A DNA stretch of 64,000 nucleotides from Liquidambar formosana. Its lineage: Eukaryota; Streptophyta; Magnoliopsida; Saxifragales; Altingiaceae. Location of the stretch: positions 27,240,271 through 27,304,270 of the forward strand of contig CM077833.1 in assembly GCA_039720395.1 (NCBI GenBank). The letters are read 5' to 3'. The notes under the pieces were generated by a model. It worked only from the letters and a program-made list of their open reading frames with translations, searched no databases and was not told the DNA's origin. Of this stretch, positions 22,833 through 36,953 are shown piece after piece (the stretch's first letter is position 1; every line of letters begins with the position of its first letter). A program made the position numbers and the translations under genes.

Positions 22833-25660
22833 TCGCATGATGTGTACGGTATACCTTCTGTAGCAAAAGAAACTTTATTACGTTATCGATTTAACTCCTC
22901 ATTTTATAAATATTGACACCACCATGTTTTTATTACTATTATTCCTATTTTGCCCAACTCTTCGTCTAGCTATGATTATCATGAGAAAATAGCTTTGAAT
23001 TATACAATAGAGTGATCTACCAATAAGGTAATTCAAATTCAATTCTTGCTTGAAGGAATTGAATATCTTTAATGATGAAGCCCCATTCATTCTTCTTTAT
23101 TCTACAGAATACCCCAAGGAGTAAATTGGATATATGACACGAAGTAAATTGGCTGACTTTTTGGTGAGTTTACTCATTATCATTCTCGGTACTTCTAGAT
23201 TTATTTTTATTTTTATTTTTATTTGGATACTAAAAATGGTTGACTCTTCAATGCCATATCAATTTAGTTTTTAAACATATTAAGCATTGTTACCATATTA
23301 AGCATCATTTGGAACATAACAAATTTGTATTCCCTGTTATAACATTTGGTGTCTTGCAGATTTGTGTGGTGGATTAAATCAATGCATTCTGTGTGCAATT
23401 TGAAATGGGTCAATAAAATGCTATTGCTTCCTTTCATTCCCGAGACGGATCAAACGAAAAACCAGGGGATTAGAAGGTGATATAGTTCAAAATGGTTTTA
23501 TTCATGTAATCTCAGCTCGCAGTGACAGTATTTTTTATTTTTCTCTTTACATATCATTGTTTTGCCGGCATCATGCAACCTTACTCAAAACTGTGAAGCC
23601 GCTAGTAAAAGCTGATCGAAGGGAACAAAAAAGGCAGGTCCCGCTATATTTTCAATGTACACACTAAGGAGATGGACTTTCAACCTGCTTTACGTTTCTA
23701 CACTTTGGCAAGAGGAGTCACCGGCGACGAATCGATGATTACAGGCACCAAGAGGAACCAAATTAATCTAAGGATTTTTTTTGTTTCTTGGTCTAATGCT
23801 TATTTCTTACACCATAACTGTTAAAGGCTGGGAAAAAAACGGGGAGTTTCAATTGATGAATCCAGTACAATTCTTTATGGAAGCACCATAGACATTAAAG
23901 AAGACGGGGTAAATCAATTCAATCTAATACAATGAAATTTGTACCTAGGGATACAGGTTTACAACTGTTAGGGGTATAGTTGTCAAAAAACTAATTTCAA
24001 AAGCTAGCTGGGCCTTAAAAAAGTTGGGTGAAGTATGAGGTTTTTGGGAAACTCTAGGATTTTTCTAGGCAAATCTCCTTAGTACAATGAATATGAATAT
24101 TTTGGGAAAATGATTAGAATGAACTCATTGTCTTTTTTCATTAAAAGTTTAAAACAATAATTTTGAAACGGTCCAAAATGAAAATGAAGACGATTAATAT
24201 GAAACGGAGGAAATACATAATTTAGTTGGGAATAGGCACAAAAGTTTCTTTTACTGATGTAGGGGAAATTCCATGATACCTTAAGAGTACCATACCCAGT
24301 AGTAAGTTGGTCACATTTTCTATGACTTAGGTAACATTTTGATAAATGATCACTTACCATAACATGTCATCACTTCTACAAAATATGACCACTTATGATA
24401 AAATGTGATACAATTTTTTACACAGCTTTAATAAGCAATTAGCTTTCTTTCTATCCAATTTATCTTTTTTCCCCATTTCATTATTCCCCCTTACAACATG
24501 CCAAATCTCCGTATTTTTTCCCCCTTTTACTTGAATGCTTAGCCAAATTTACTCGGGGGAGCATCCATCATATTCGCATCTCATTTGCTTTATCAACCAA
24601 GATCAATGTTAACATAAATGGTCACGGCATGAAGATATAAAATAAAATAAAATCAAAATTGATATAATAAATAAATTTTTTTTTTTTTTCCAAAACAAAA
24701 CAAAGAATATCTAACACCTTAATTAAAAAGAATAAAGTGTTTTACTGTAGATATACTGTTCATGGTCACGTTTTGTGAGAGCTTTCACTGTAGATCAATT
24801 GTTCAGCCCTCATTTTAGTGAGAAGTTTCATTGTAGATCAACGGTTCATGCTTATTATTGTGAAAGCTTTCATTATAGTAGCACTTTTCATTGACTTTGT
24901 TACAATTGTCCCTTCTTTGCAATGATATCAATTTGGTTTTGGAGAGGTTATTATGGGTATTTAATATTGACTAACGTTTGGATTCAGAAGAGCAGCAATT
25001 TGTCCCCGCCTTTTCTTCTATCTCTTCCTCTGTTGCCATACGTTTGGTTATCAAATAAGTGTCTTTTTTTTTTCTTTTATTTTTTGGGGCTTGTGTAAAA
25101 GCCATGCATGTTTTTTTTCCTCCACTCAAATAAGTGCTTTTCTAATGGGGTAATTCTACGATACCCACAAGGTTTTTAGGGTACCATACCCACTTATCAT
25201 TTGAAGTAACCCATTTACCATTTGAACTTTTGAAGTGGCTCACTTATCATTTAAAGTGGCTTAAAATGATCCACTTATTATTTGAAATGACCTATTTACC
25301 ATTTAGTAATTACTTACCATTTGAAGTAACCCACTTTTTATTTCAAGGGACCTTATTGGTATGGCACCCAACTTCTATGCTTTAGCAATAACTACAGCAA
25401 TATAATTTTATTTATAATGTCTAAGAAATCATCTTAAAAAATGATGTAAAACTTCATTTTGCTATTTATATACCTAACGTACTTATTTTATATTCATAGT
25501 CTAATACACAATATTGTCTTTCAGAGTTCAAATATCACATGACAATTTGGTAAATAATATTAGGCATGTCACGTCTACCTTCCTAGTTAAAAATAAAAAT
25601 CGAGAAAATGCATTCCCATTATTATTATTCCAAATAAAAAACCAAAATTAAGACAAAGTG
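22833..25660. other. Intergenic, repeats only
   Basis: No gene recognised. 24735-24890 holds about three imperfect copies of a unit of about 55 bp around 'ttcactgtagatcaa.tgttca'. 24263-24330 and 25147-25200 share a 'gg.aattc.a.gatacc ... gtaccatacccac' motif and may be two parts of one unrecognised element. Confidence 0.5.
25185..25345. repeat. Short tandem repeat around 'cacttatcatttgaagtaac'
   Basis: Seven or so degenerate copies of a 20-27 bp unit (acttatcatttgaagt, acccatttaccatttgaa and variants). Confidence 0.72.
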
Positions 25661-25887
25661 GAATCGATCCATGACGGAAGGGTTCGGGTCAGGCCGCCAG
25701 CGAGAAGCGACCCAACCCTTTTCCCAGGGCAATCTAGTTAATTTAATAAAATTAAAGGACTTGCCCATAAAATTCTGATATTACCAGAGGCAACTAGAAA
25801 GTTTAAAGAATCTTGCCCATCGGCCACTTCTCCAGTCTATATTACAGAACACGTATCCTTCCCCTCATTTCCTTTTTTCGTCTCGCC

Positions 25888-28098
25888 ATGGCTTTGCCTC
25901 AGCATCACTTCCGACAAATCCATCATCAACAACAACAGCAACAACAACAACCCAAACCCTTGAGGTAAGTCTTACAAAGAAATGAAGCAAAAATCTTTAT
26001 TTTCGAAACCCTAACAATCTTCAATATTCTTCAACATGTTCTTCAATCTTTCATCATCTGATTGATTTATTTTTATTGTGTTCTTCAGAAATTTTTACAC
26101 AATCGACGGTCAGATTCAGCCACAGGTCGCCTATTTTAACGCAGCTAATTTCACAGATCAGTCTCAGCATCCTCCGTATATCCCTCCATGTAAAATCTCT
26201 CATCTCCACGACTCCACCCTTTTTCTCCTTACTGCTTGGTAGTGTTTTATTTTTTTATTTATATAATAAATTACTTTGTCTATTTCCCGAGAAACCGTAG
26301 GAAAAGAAAAGAATAGAAAAGAAAATTTTGGTTTCCGGAGAAAATCAAATTTTCGACTCAGCTAAGTCTTTAACAATTCCCTTGCTAAATTAGGTTAAAC
26401 AATTTCGATTTTTAGGGCACTGATTTTTATTTATTTATTTATTTATTTTTCATCTTTTCCTTTTGTTGTCCTCAATTTTCTCAGCAACTAAACAGAACCT
26501 TATTTCTGTAAATGTTATATTACTCAAATTTATCTAACATTGATCCCTCATTGGTATTGTACTATTATATGTATGTTGTTTTTGTTGTTCTAGTTCATGT
26601 GCTCGGGTTGGCACCTGGTCCAGTAGCTGCAACCGATGGCAGTGACGGCGGGGGCGATTTGCAATGGAATTATGGGTTAGAATCAAAGAAGAAACGATTG
26701 AAGGAACAAGATTTCTTGGAGAACAACTCACAAATATCGTCTGTTGATTTCCTGCAACCGCGATCAGTGTCAACAGGGTTAGGTTTGTCTCTTGATAATG
26801 GCCGCCTGGCATCTTCTGGTGATTCGGCTTTACTTTCACTTATCGGCGATGAAATCGATCAAGAGTTGCAGCGACAGGATGCCGAGATTGATAGATTTCT
26901 CAAAGTCCAGGTCTGGTTATGTGAAAATACTTTATTAACTAATTGTAATGAAATGGGAGTTTTGGAATTCATTTATTGTAGAATTGCTTAAGAAAGGGAA
27001 TTATCTTACATTGACACTGTTCCATTAATCTGCATTTTAGTATTGTAGTTATGTGGGTCTTACTGTATATAATGATTTTGCATTTATGCTGAACTCTTTG
27101 GATCATATTTGTTGGGTTTACTGTAACTAATTGATTTAAGATTGTGATTCAGTTATAGTTTTTGAATTGAATGCATCAATTAAATTTCCGCATACCGCTT
27201 GTAAATGATTGGTATGTTACATGTATTTGGTTTGTATGGAACTCATACCTGTGAACTTGTAAATTGATACTTGTGGTTTATGAAGCGTTTGGTAAATCTC
27301 CACTCAGTGAATTGGTGAAGCCAATTAAAAAAACAAAAACCCTGATAGAATCAAATGAACTGGATTCCTTAATATATATGCAAATTTCTAAATTCTAATC
27401 ATACACGAGGTCATTCTTTTTCCTCTATTCGAGGAGGGAGATCTGTAATTTAGTTCACAAATTTATGTCAAATCAGTAACCATGAAATACCATTGTCATA
27501 TGATTATTTGTGTGTCACCAAATAATTTCTTACGTATTCTTTCTTTATTTTACTTTATTCACTTCAATAGGGTGACCGATTGAGGCAAACAATCTTGGAG
27601 AAAGTTCAGGCAAACCAACTCCAAACTATATCACATTTTGAAGAGAAAGTCCTTCAGAAACTGCGCGAGAAAGAAGCAGAGGTGGAAAACATCAACAGGA
27701 AAAATATTGAACTTGAAGAGCGAATGGAACAATTGACTATGGAATCGGGTGCTTGGCAACAACGGGCCAGATACAACGAAAACATGATCACCGCCCTTAA
27801 GTTCAACCTTCAGCAAGTCTATGCACAGAGTAGAGATAGTAAAGAAGGGTGTGGCGATAGTGAGGTAGATGATACAGCCTCTTGCTGCAATGGTCGTGCC
27901 ATTGATTTCCACCTGCTTTGCAAGGAGAACAATGACATGAAAGAGTTAATGACTTGCAAGGGTTGCCGAGTCAACGAAGTGTGCATGCTTTTGTTACCTT
28001 GTAAGCATCTCTGCCTCTGTAAAGATTGTGAAAGTAAGCTAAGTTTTTGCCCTTTGTGTCAGTCCTCTAAGTTTATTGGCGTGGAGGTCTATATGTAA
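25888..28098 (+). CDS. SBP1: BOI-related RING E3 ubiquitin ligase (S-RNase-binding protein 1 type)
   Basis: An E3 ubiquitin ligase of the BOI/BRG/SBP1 family, which acts in pathogen and stress responses and dampens cell death. Four exons: 25888-25964, 26089-26189, 26594-26910 and 27571-28098, all with GT-AG introns, give 340 residues. Exon 1 encodes MALPQHHFRQIHH and a glutamine run (residues 14-21). Exon 2 adds NFYTIDGQIQPQVAYFN. Exon 3 starts at FHVLGLAPGP and ends with the helical SLIGDEIDQELQRQDAEIDR. Exon 4 has a coiled coil (about 170-250) with the family block WQQRARYNENMITALKFNLQ and a C-terminal C3HC4 RING (294-340: CKGC, CKHLCLC, CPLC, ending GVEVYM). All zinc ligands seem present, so it should be active. 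Gene order with CC1 and HSFB4 favours SBP1/BRG1 over BRG2/3. A truncated copy lies at 10569. The region copied there includes the likely promoter. Confidence 0.93.
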
Positions 28099-28481
28099 TG
28101 GAATAATGTGAAAGCTCCAATGTGATGTTATAGTTATATGCATTGTTCTTGTCATTTTGATGAATGCTTCTTTGTTGTTGTCTTGTGCTTTCTTTTCCCG
28201 CACTTTGTATTGATGTCTTGCATATTAAGAGTGCTATGCATCTCTTCCTTAATTTGTCCTATTGATTGCAGAAATTGTATTACTTTCTTTTGTGTTATTT
28301 GTTGGTTTTAATAGTTTGAGAAATGCCTAGGCTGTAATTGTTTCTGGTTCCCATATTATTAAACAGCCGTCAACTAGCTGTGCCATTGTTCATGGATTAG
28401 CGTAAATTTAAGTTTATGCTTGGTTTTTACTCTTGGGTAGACCTTGTCGGATTTTATTCTTAGATGGTCAACAAAAGTTGT

Positions 28482-28514
<33 letters not shown>

Positions 28515-31500
28515 GGAGGGGGAGGGAGAAGGAGATGAAGAGGGATTGTACAATGACTGGCTGGCATATGTGCTCAATTCTGGCTTGCATATGTGCTGAA
28601 AAAGAATTGAAAACATTGATATATTTTTTAGTGTACTTAGTTTTTCTATTCTTTCTTCTTTTTTTTGGTGGGGGGGGGGGGGGTTGGGTTGGGTTGTTTT
28701 GAGTTATTTTTTTGATAATAAACTCATTGTATTAATCTGAAAAGACAAATACAAAATTGGACAAGGAGTCCAAAAAGCGAACCAAAAGAAAGGGCAAAAA
28801 AAGGACAAAGCTCAACCCCTACAAGCCATGCAGCAAAAAGAAAACAGGCTATCACATGCCAAACAGAACACCAACAGCCTAACAGCAAAAGACCCAAAAA
28901 CAAATCAAGGGCCCCCAAGAGCACTTCTCTTGAGTTTTTTATATTATGACAATGTTATTTGTTATTTAGGAAAGCTTGTGTTATCTTCTTATAATTTACA
29001 TCAGGGCTGTCTACTTCTATTTTAGGCCTAATGCTTACTAGACCTATAGCTAATAACTTGAGAGGTTATATGTGAATATGATTACTTCATGTATAGAGAT
29101 ATGCAATGATATGCAGTGAATGTTTATTTTTATCTGTGATTAGGTAGAAAGCTCATCTGTAGTGGGAAACTAGAAAAAGTGTTGAGAATGTTGGTCTCTA
29201 TGGTTTAATACTGAACAAAGGCAATTGGTCAAGGCATTGTTTTCGCATAATTTTGTTCAAAAGATGTTAGGTTGATTAAGGAGAAAGACAAACCTATATT
29301 TGGAATTACATGTTTTTGGGGTCCTCTGTCCATTTGTTGTCTTTGCGTGTGTAGGCATGAGTATTCAACACTAGAGTTCACGATGGCCCAGGATGGGATG
29401 AGTTTTGCTAACTTGTCTAACAGACGAATAATTAGATGAGATGCTTTAGAAAAAGTTGACTTGGGTCTTTTTTACAATTTGAAAAATGTCTAATATTAGA
29501 GTATCCTGATTAGAACAGTCAATTTTAGAGAACTAAGTAGAGTAAGTTAGATTTGAAGAGGTTGGTTCATTAACTAATGGAGCTCTTTATTCTGCTGAGG
29601 TGACATCTGATAATCTTCTCATCATTGACTTGCACTAGTTATCAAAATGATGTGATCTCACTGTGATTGGACTTGTTGTATGGTAGTTTATATATCTGTC
29701 TCTAGAATCTCAAGTGATCAATGCTTATCTGAATGACGTGGCATAACAGCTGGTTCTTTCAGAATACTTGATGTTTGCAGTAGAAGATTTGTATCTTTGT
29801 AACTTGTAACGGTTGTAGGACAAACATGGCAAGGATTCTCAATTATAAATTAAAAGAAAATCATAAACTGAAGAATGAATTAGAACTAATGAACATGAAT
29901 GAAAGGGAAAGGATTCCCTCAGCTAGGATACTCTTAAAGGTTTTAAAGGCTGGTATCTCCAGATGAAACAAAATAATTAAACACTGCAAACACATTTACT
30001 TAGTTTTAATTTCATGTGATTGCACATTCTAGAATTTTGGACTCCTTGAAACAGAGGTTGGATTACATGAAGAGCACAGAAGGAGTGGATGGCATGTGTA
30101 GGAAGCAAGATGGTTGTTCCTTTATTGGCCCTACCATTTTCCTAGTTGTATATGATAGTCATTTGGATTTGCCCCATTGTTATCCTTTCAGATAGAATTC
30201 AAGTGAGGACTCTTGGCCATAACCATTTTTTGTTAATCATCCCTGTGTTATGTAAGTTGCCTGCTTTAGATGGTTGCTAGGATTTGCTAGTCTTCTAGGC
30301 AGACTTAAGTTGATATTTTGGAGATTCCTTGAAGCATTGTTGGGATTGTGGGACTTGTACTGCCTGTTGATCTCTTCTATACGTGGTGTCGATAAACTAG
30401 AAATATGCATACTGGTATAAATTAGAGAACTATAGAGATGGTTAGCTAGCCTTTATTATGATTTGGTTAATGGTATAAATTAATACTGGTGTGGATACTC
30501 TTATGTAAGTACAGAGACTTGCCTAATTTGCTGAATTATGTGTAATTGAGACTCATGAAGTCAAGTCAATGATAAATTTCATGGGCAAGTTTAAATTGAG
30601 GTCATTAGATCTTATTTTACATTATGTGCATGAAATCATAAGTGAAGGTCTCAGATTTCCCTAGTCTTGAAAATGTTATTGTGTGAACTCTGTACGTGGT
30701 ATCAGTGCTTGCATTTGAGATGGAAGCCTCCAAGAAGTAGAAGCTGTGTTGTATTTGAGCTCATGTTTAACATTTGGTAGCACGTTTTCTTGTAGAGGAA
30801 TTGGTAACTAAACTAGTTTTCTCTAATGACTGGATCTGATATGTGACCATTTGCTGTTGTCTAGTGTGTCCTAACAACTTATTAGGCAAAATGTGTTGAT
30901 GGCATATAGTTAGTGAGCTTGGATTACTGTTGTAAGACATCTGTTCAAAGTCTAGGCCGTTTAACATGGGCCTGCTTACCTTTTTGGTTAAGTTGTAAAA
31001 GAGGTGAAAAAGAGTGTATTTGGGGGCTTTATCTTTGTTCATTAAAAGACAATATCTTTTATAGGCAACCCCTTAAAATGAAGCACTTAACTGGATTCAT
31101 TTCCATCTGAAAGTGAGCTTGATGGAGTGATGGGGGAGGGTGTTGACTGCATGGTTCGTTAGTCTACGAACTGGTATTTGCCGTTGCATGAAAATTATCG
31201 TTGCTGGTTAAGACGATCTTTTTGTATTAATGATAATTGATGTCCCATTTGGATGCTTTTTTTTTTTTTTTTTTTTTCACCCAAAATAGAGAGGACAGCT
31301 ATTGTTAAAATTCCTGCTAAAAATGGCCTGTTTGGTGATAGAGAGTTTGAATTTATTCTGAAAATCACAGAACAGACAGATTACGTTTGGTGGAGTTGGT
31401 GCTGCTGGGGATTAGAGCAGAGGTGGTTGAGGATGTGGTGTGGGTGTTGGCATTTGATTTTGGAGGTTGGAGTTGAGTCGTGCGGTTTTTATTTTATTTT

Positions 31501-31919
31501 ATTTTTGGGATTAAGGCTTTGTTGAATTAAGGTTAGAGAGGAAGGATGCTGTTAATAGTATGTGATTAGAGTATACGAGTAAATGTGAACATCCCAAATC
31601 ATGCTTCCCTTCATTCTTTTTCTTGGCAACGAAATCATATAATTGACAAATTTTTGGATTGACAAATTTTTAAAGGCAGTGCATCCCAAATCATCCTTCC
31701 CGTCTTCTGTTTCTTGGCACCTAAATCATTTATTTGACAAAGATTTAAAGGCAGTGCAAGTATCTGAGATCATAATTCGAACAGTTTAGCGTTCGTGTAC
31801 CCGTACACTACGTTTGACACTTCTTCTTGACCTCTTTTTTTTTTTTTTTTTATTTCCTCCTCTTGGGCTTGTTTGAAAATTTAAAAAATTGGATCAAATT
31901 AAATCATATCCATAACTAT
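28099..31919. other. Intergenic downstream of SBP1, no gene seen
   Basis: Contains the SBP1 3' UTR, a (GA)n/(GGGA)n tract at 28485-28530, a poly-G run near 28670, and the short LINE-tailed element at 28711-28929. 31600-31760 has two similar copies of about 85 bp around 'aaatcat..aattgacaaa.tttaaaggcagtgca'. No exon pattern was recognised on either strand. Confidence 0.55.
28711..28929 (-). mobile_element. Short LINE-tailed retroelement
   Basis: The minus strand ends in tggactccttgtccaatttt, a short stretch, then attaatacaatgagtttatt and atcaaaaaaa. That is a plant LINE-type 3' tail, close to the one at 61731-61980. The 5' side starts gagaagtgctcttgggggcc. A short direct repeat (ttgagtt at 28699 and 28930) may be the target duplication. 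No coding sequence. Confidence 0.72.
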
Positions 31920-31921
31920 TA

Positions 31922-32309
31922 CTTTCTCCGTTCTTATTTAAGTGGCATACTTTCATTTTTGGGATGTTCTAAAATTATTATCACATTAAAAAAGTCAATG
32001 ATTTTTCTTACTCCCTCCTCTATTCCTAAATAAGTGGTTGACTTTTTTTTTTTTTAGAGGATGTTTTAAAATTAATGTCATATTTCAAAAGTCATTAATT
32101 CTTTTTATTTCATCTCTTAAAATACCTTAAAAAAGTATTATCTCTTTTACTAGTGTTTTGTACACTTGAGGGTAAAATTGGAATGTCAAAACACTTATAT
32201 AGCTGGCTGTATCATTTTTGGAGGACATCTTGTCTTCCTTCCTTATGTACTACTCTTAGTATTGCTTTATTAATAAAGTTCTTTCACGTTGTTTATCACA
32301 ACAACAACA

Positions 32310-32363
<54 letters not shown>

Positions 32364-32624
32364 ACTTGTATTGATGTAAAAATATTTAATAATGTTTATT
32401 TAAAAAACGTGTTTTTTCAAAGGAAACGATTAATTTGGAATGAAGGGCGTATTTGATTTCTTAAAATACCTTTGAAAGAGTATTCTCGCTTTTATAATGT
32501 TTTATACACTTGAGGATAAGATTAGAATGTTAAAAGATATATGTTGATATGAAAGCATTTAATAGGGTTTCCTAAAAAAAAACATGTTTTTTTAGAGGAG
32601 GTAGTCAATTTGGAACAAAGAGAG
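31922..32624. mobile_element. Nested Stowaway-type MITEs
   Basis: The outer copy starts CTTTCTCCGTTCTTATTTAA after TA and ends GGAACAAAGAGAG before TA. The inner copy (32011-32449) starts CTCCCTCCTCTATTCCTAAA after TA and ends GGAATGAAGGGCG before TA. These fit Stowaway ends (CTCCCTCCGTTCC) and TA target sites. The inner copy contains a poly-A run of about 50 bp (32312-32361). Confidence 0.75.
32312..32361. repeat. Poly-A tract of about 50 bp
   Basis: An uninterrupted A run inside the inner Stowaway-like element. Its length may be an assembly estimate. Confidence 0.9.
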
Positions 32625-32736
32625 TATTTGCTTTTTAAATAAACCAATTCTCAATCGGTTTGAAAAAATTGTGTTTATGCCTTGTTTTTAGAACAAAGCT
32701 GAACTGTTTGACAGGTAAAAAAGATTGACCAAACAA

Positions 32737-32932
32737 TAGGGTGTTCATGGTTTTGGTTAAAACCGAAAACCAAATTGAACCAAACCAAACCAGTCGGTTT
32801 GGTTTGGTTTTTTTGTCATTAGGTTTGGTTTTGGTTCCAATTTTAGAAAACCGAATTAAATTGGTTTGGTTTTGGTTTTGGTTTTTATGTTTAAAAAACC
32901 AAACCAAACCGAAAACCGAAAAAACTGAAAAA

Positions 32933-32973
<41 letters not shown>

Positions 32974-33569
32974 ATATATTACATATTAAACTTAGTTTGT
33001 AAATTTTCTATTCTAATAAGGGAAGAATAGGTAATAGATTCAAAATAAACTTAGTTTGTAAATTTTTTATTATAGTAAGGGTATAATAGGTAATAGATTC
33101 AAAATAGTAGTATACTATTGGAAGAAAGACGTTTGGAATAAGCTTGTTTCTGTAGATTTTAACTTTCTTATTATTTTTCCTTTATTAAATTGGCATGTAT
33201 TAAACTAGTTATTAATGTTGTGTGAGATATTGACACGTATTATGTTGGAGATTTGAACTTGGATTTACATAAGTCAATACTTTTCCATTTTGATATAATG
33301 TTTAATGCTTTTTTTAGATGCTAATGTAATGATTTTATTAAAAATATTTTTATTTAGAGTTTGGTTTGTCATTTTTTCCATTTTTAATTATTTATTGCTA
33401 CTTGATAGGATAAAACCAAAACCGAATTGAACCAAACCGAAATTTTATGGTTTGGTTTGGTTTGGTTTTTTTATAGTATGGTTTGGGAAAAAAAAAAAAA
33501 CTGAAGTATAATGGTTTTGGTTTGAAATCTACCCTAAAACTGAACCAAAATGAATCACGAACACCCCTA
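32737..33569. mobile_element. hAT-type MITE, GGTTTGGTTT-rich family, long copy
   Basis: Starts TAGGGTGTTCATGGTTTTGG and ends GAATCACGAACACCCCTA, flanked by ccaaacaa/ccaaacag (8 bp, one mismatch). Both ends are rich in AACCAAACC/GGTTTGGTT and fold internally. Contains an (AT)n run at about 32938-32968. No transposase. Confidence 0.8.
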
Positions 33570-33743
33570 CCAAACAGTGTAAAATTAAAACTGATTAAAC
33601 TTATCTCCAACTGGTAAGGTTTTTAGGTTTGCCAAACAGCCCCTTTAATATGTTCTTAGTAGTATACAAAAATCACTCCCATGACTCAAGTGGCTGGGCT
33701 GCATTTTACCAAACCAGCTTAGGCCCAATAAGTTAATTAGACA

Positions 33744-34142
33744 GGGAACGGCTATTGCAACCCCCCATTCTTATAACCCCACCCCTTTCTTTTTAGTTTT
33801 TAAGATTTTATGAAAAATATAAAAGGTATTTACAAAAACCAGTCACTTGGTCTACTAGAAAACATCATTTTGAATAATTTTGCAGAAGAAAGTTTTTCCA
33901 AAATCTATCGTTTAGGTAGACTTTTTGGCAAAAAATGAAATAAATGCTATAAATAGCTAAAAAGTATATTTAAACGATAGATTTAGGAAAAACTTTTTTC
34001 TACAAAGTTGTTCAAAATGATGTTTTCTAGTTGACATCACGGCCGGTTTTTATAAAAACCTTTTATATTTTGTATAAAACCTTAAAAACCTAAAGGATGT
34101 GGGGTGAGGTGATAAGAATGGAGGGTTGCAATAGCCATTCCC
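33744..34142. mobile_element. Mutator-type MITE, best-preserved copy
   Basis: Inverted repeats GGGAACGGCTATTGCAACCC and GGGAATGGCTATTGCAACCC lie at the two ends, with a perfect 9-bp target duplication AATTAGACA (33735-33743, 34143-34151). This is typical of Mutator-like elements. The interior folds back on itself around 33850-34060. Confidence 0.9.
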
Positions 34143-34673
34143 AATTAGACATGATTCTGGGTTTTGTGTAGTCCAAATCTAAGCAAGATTTTAACAAGAA
34201 ATGAGTGGATGTTAACACACCCTACCATTTTTTTAAAGTAACTTCACTTGACCTTACTTCCCTAGTTTTGAGAAGGATTTTAAAAATTAAAAAAATAAAA
34301 AAAAATTTAAAGAAATTAAAATCATGCCCTATCCCCTTCATCATAAAAAACTGTCGTGGGGAGAGTGGAAAAGGGAGGGATTGAACCTGACTCAAAAATT
34401 AATCACAAATATAATGATGTTAGTTAAGGAGGATTGGGCTGCATATAAACTAGTTCCTTTTTTTTTTTTTTATGGGCTAAGAAAACCAGGAGAAACAAAC
34501 AAAACAAAACTAAAGAATAACAAAAACTAAGACCTACTATAAACATCTCTAAAGCAGAATTTCTTTACAGTTACTGGTAATCTATCAACCTCCAAAAAAC
34601 CAAAAAAGTCTTCGTTCACCTGCTATTAAAAATGGGAAAAAAAATATAGGGATAATTACATTTTATTCCTTTA

Positions 34674-34886
34674 GGCACTATTTGGTTTGTGGATTTTATT
34701 AAGGAAAAGAAAATTTTAAAGAATTGTACTTTCTTTATTTGGTTGCAATGGAAAATTTGAAGAAGAAAAAGAATTGAAATAATTTTAGCTTAATATCATT
34801 TTATCTTTTCCTTTCGTTTTCTTTCCTCATCATTTTTTTCCCTTTCTATTTTATTTCTTGATAGAATACATGAACCAAATAAGAGG
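34674..34886. mobile_element. Tourist/Harbinger-type MITE
   Basis: A 213-bp element with ends GGCACTATTTGGTTTGTGG and CATGAACCAAATAAGAGG and TTA on both sides (34671-34673, 34887-34889), the usual Harbinger target. Confidence 0.72.
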
Positions 34887-34889
34887 TTA

Positions 34890-35424
34890 AAGTTTGACTC
34901 GTCTATTATTTTACCTCATTATTTCTTTTGTTACAACATACTCCTTATGGTTCTAGGCAATAGCATTGTGTATCTCTTTTTATACAAGAAAGATGAGTGA
35001 AATCAACGGCAAACAATATATTCATGTTCACATGTAACTAACGGGAGGCAAAGTATAATTTTCAAACTATAAGGAGTAAATTGAAAAAGTGTCAAACTTA
35101 GAAGGAATAAAGTATAATTTTTTAAAATAAATATATTATATTTTCATCTATGGTGGGTCTAATAAAGCAGGTTTGGCAATCAAATATTCTAATTTTTGAC
35201 CCAAGTGCGTGTCCAATTATTCATCAAATTTAGAACTTTGGATCCAAACTTTACTAATTGTGAACAAATTTACAGCAATCGGGTAATTGGATACCCAATG
35301 TCATCTCTAATTGTCTACCCACCCGCGAGCGAAAACAAAATATCCGAGCTTGAGGTTGAGCCAACACCAAAATTTTAAGAGTTCCGAGCCGAGCCGCTAA
35401 TACATCATCTAATTCACAATGTAT

Positions 35425-35455
<31 letters not shown>

Positions 35456-36921
35456 CGTTATCTCGAACTTTTCTCCTCTAATTTTTCCTTTTAGGATGGT
35501 GGAAGTCTTGGGAAGCAAGTTTTGTTATTGTAATTTAGGACAAAAGTAGGAAGGGAGTGAGAGAGTGCCTTTTAAAGAAAAAAAGAAAAAAAAATAGAGA
35601 ATAGAGAAGGGAGAGAAGATTGATGAAACTTTTTTCTAATCATGCCTTAGAAAGTGATGACAAAGAGGAAAGTGAATATGCTTCCCCCATGATTATAAAC
35701 TATCTGCAATCACTTCCACCTCCACTTCCACCTCCCACCGCAAACCCCAGCCGATCTAAGTCCTGTCATGCCCCTTTCCCTTTTTTCACCACCTCTTTTT
35801 ATCATTAAAGGGTCTCTCACTCCATATATCTAAAACCTATATATATATATATATATATTACCATAATAATAAAAATAATTTCAATTAACGAAGAATGACT
35901 TTACTTCAGTTCAATCATCTAACACCTCCTTATTCCCTATAAAGCTGTTTTTTTTTTTTTTTTTTTTGGCTCTTCTTTATTTTGTGGGGTCTCTGCAAAA
36001 TGCCAATATTTTCTGAGGCTTCCCTCCACTTTGTATGTCTTACCTTTTTTTTTTTTTTTTTCATCAAAGGGATGTTAGTACGTCAGTGAGTTTTATTTTT
36101 GGATTCCAAATTTATACTTTCTACACCCAGTTAAAGTTATTCCTATTTTTCTAGTCTACAGTTTGTTGCACAACTGAACATGTACCTTGTCATGCCCAAT
36201 GGGGCTTATACCCTGGTTATCAAGGCAGAGTTGTTGCTCAGATTCAAGGGTGCCCTAAAAAATTGCATTATGTGTCACATCATTTCTCTGGAAATGGGTG
36301 AATTTGGACTTTTTATTCTTATTTTAAATTTTAGCATTTGCAATCTTAGGGCAATGCCATCTAGTGATCCATAGCCCAAAAATGGTGATCATTTCATTAT
36401 AATAAAAATCAAAATAAAAATGGTGATAATTTCTTTTCGTCTGTCCAAAATGAAAAAAAAAACTATTAGGCATGTTTGGTATCAACCATATATTCCTAAG
36501 ATTAATGGACGAGATCTTCCAAGGAAAATTAGCCTCCCAAATCTAATTACCCGTACTTTCTAGTCAGCAAACTTTTATTCGCAGACCAATTTATTGCTCC
36601 ATTACCTTCCCTATAAATATGATAAAACTTTTAGATTTATTCCTCTTTCTCAAATAATCTTGTTGCAGTCATTTATATTACTAAAAATTCCACCAACATC
36701 TTTCTAAATTACTCAAACTACTAATTACTCTATTTGCTTCATCACTTTTTGATAAAATATTTCTCAAAATCCTTATTCTTGGCCAGAAGAAGACCATTTG
36801 TAAATGTAATTGCTTTCATTTTTGGAATCATAACTTCATTATCAAATTAATAATACTCCGTTTCAAAGAAGTTTAGTTTGTGAAGCAACAGGTGAAAATT
36901 CTGTAACTGTTGAACATTTTT

Positions 36922-36953
<32 letters not shown>

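Noticed and set aside
26534..26839. 101-codon minus-strand ORF across SBP1 exon 3
   Set aside because: It is an antisense shadow of the SBP1 coding exon.
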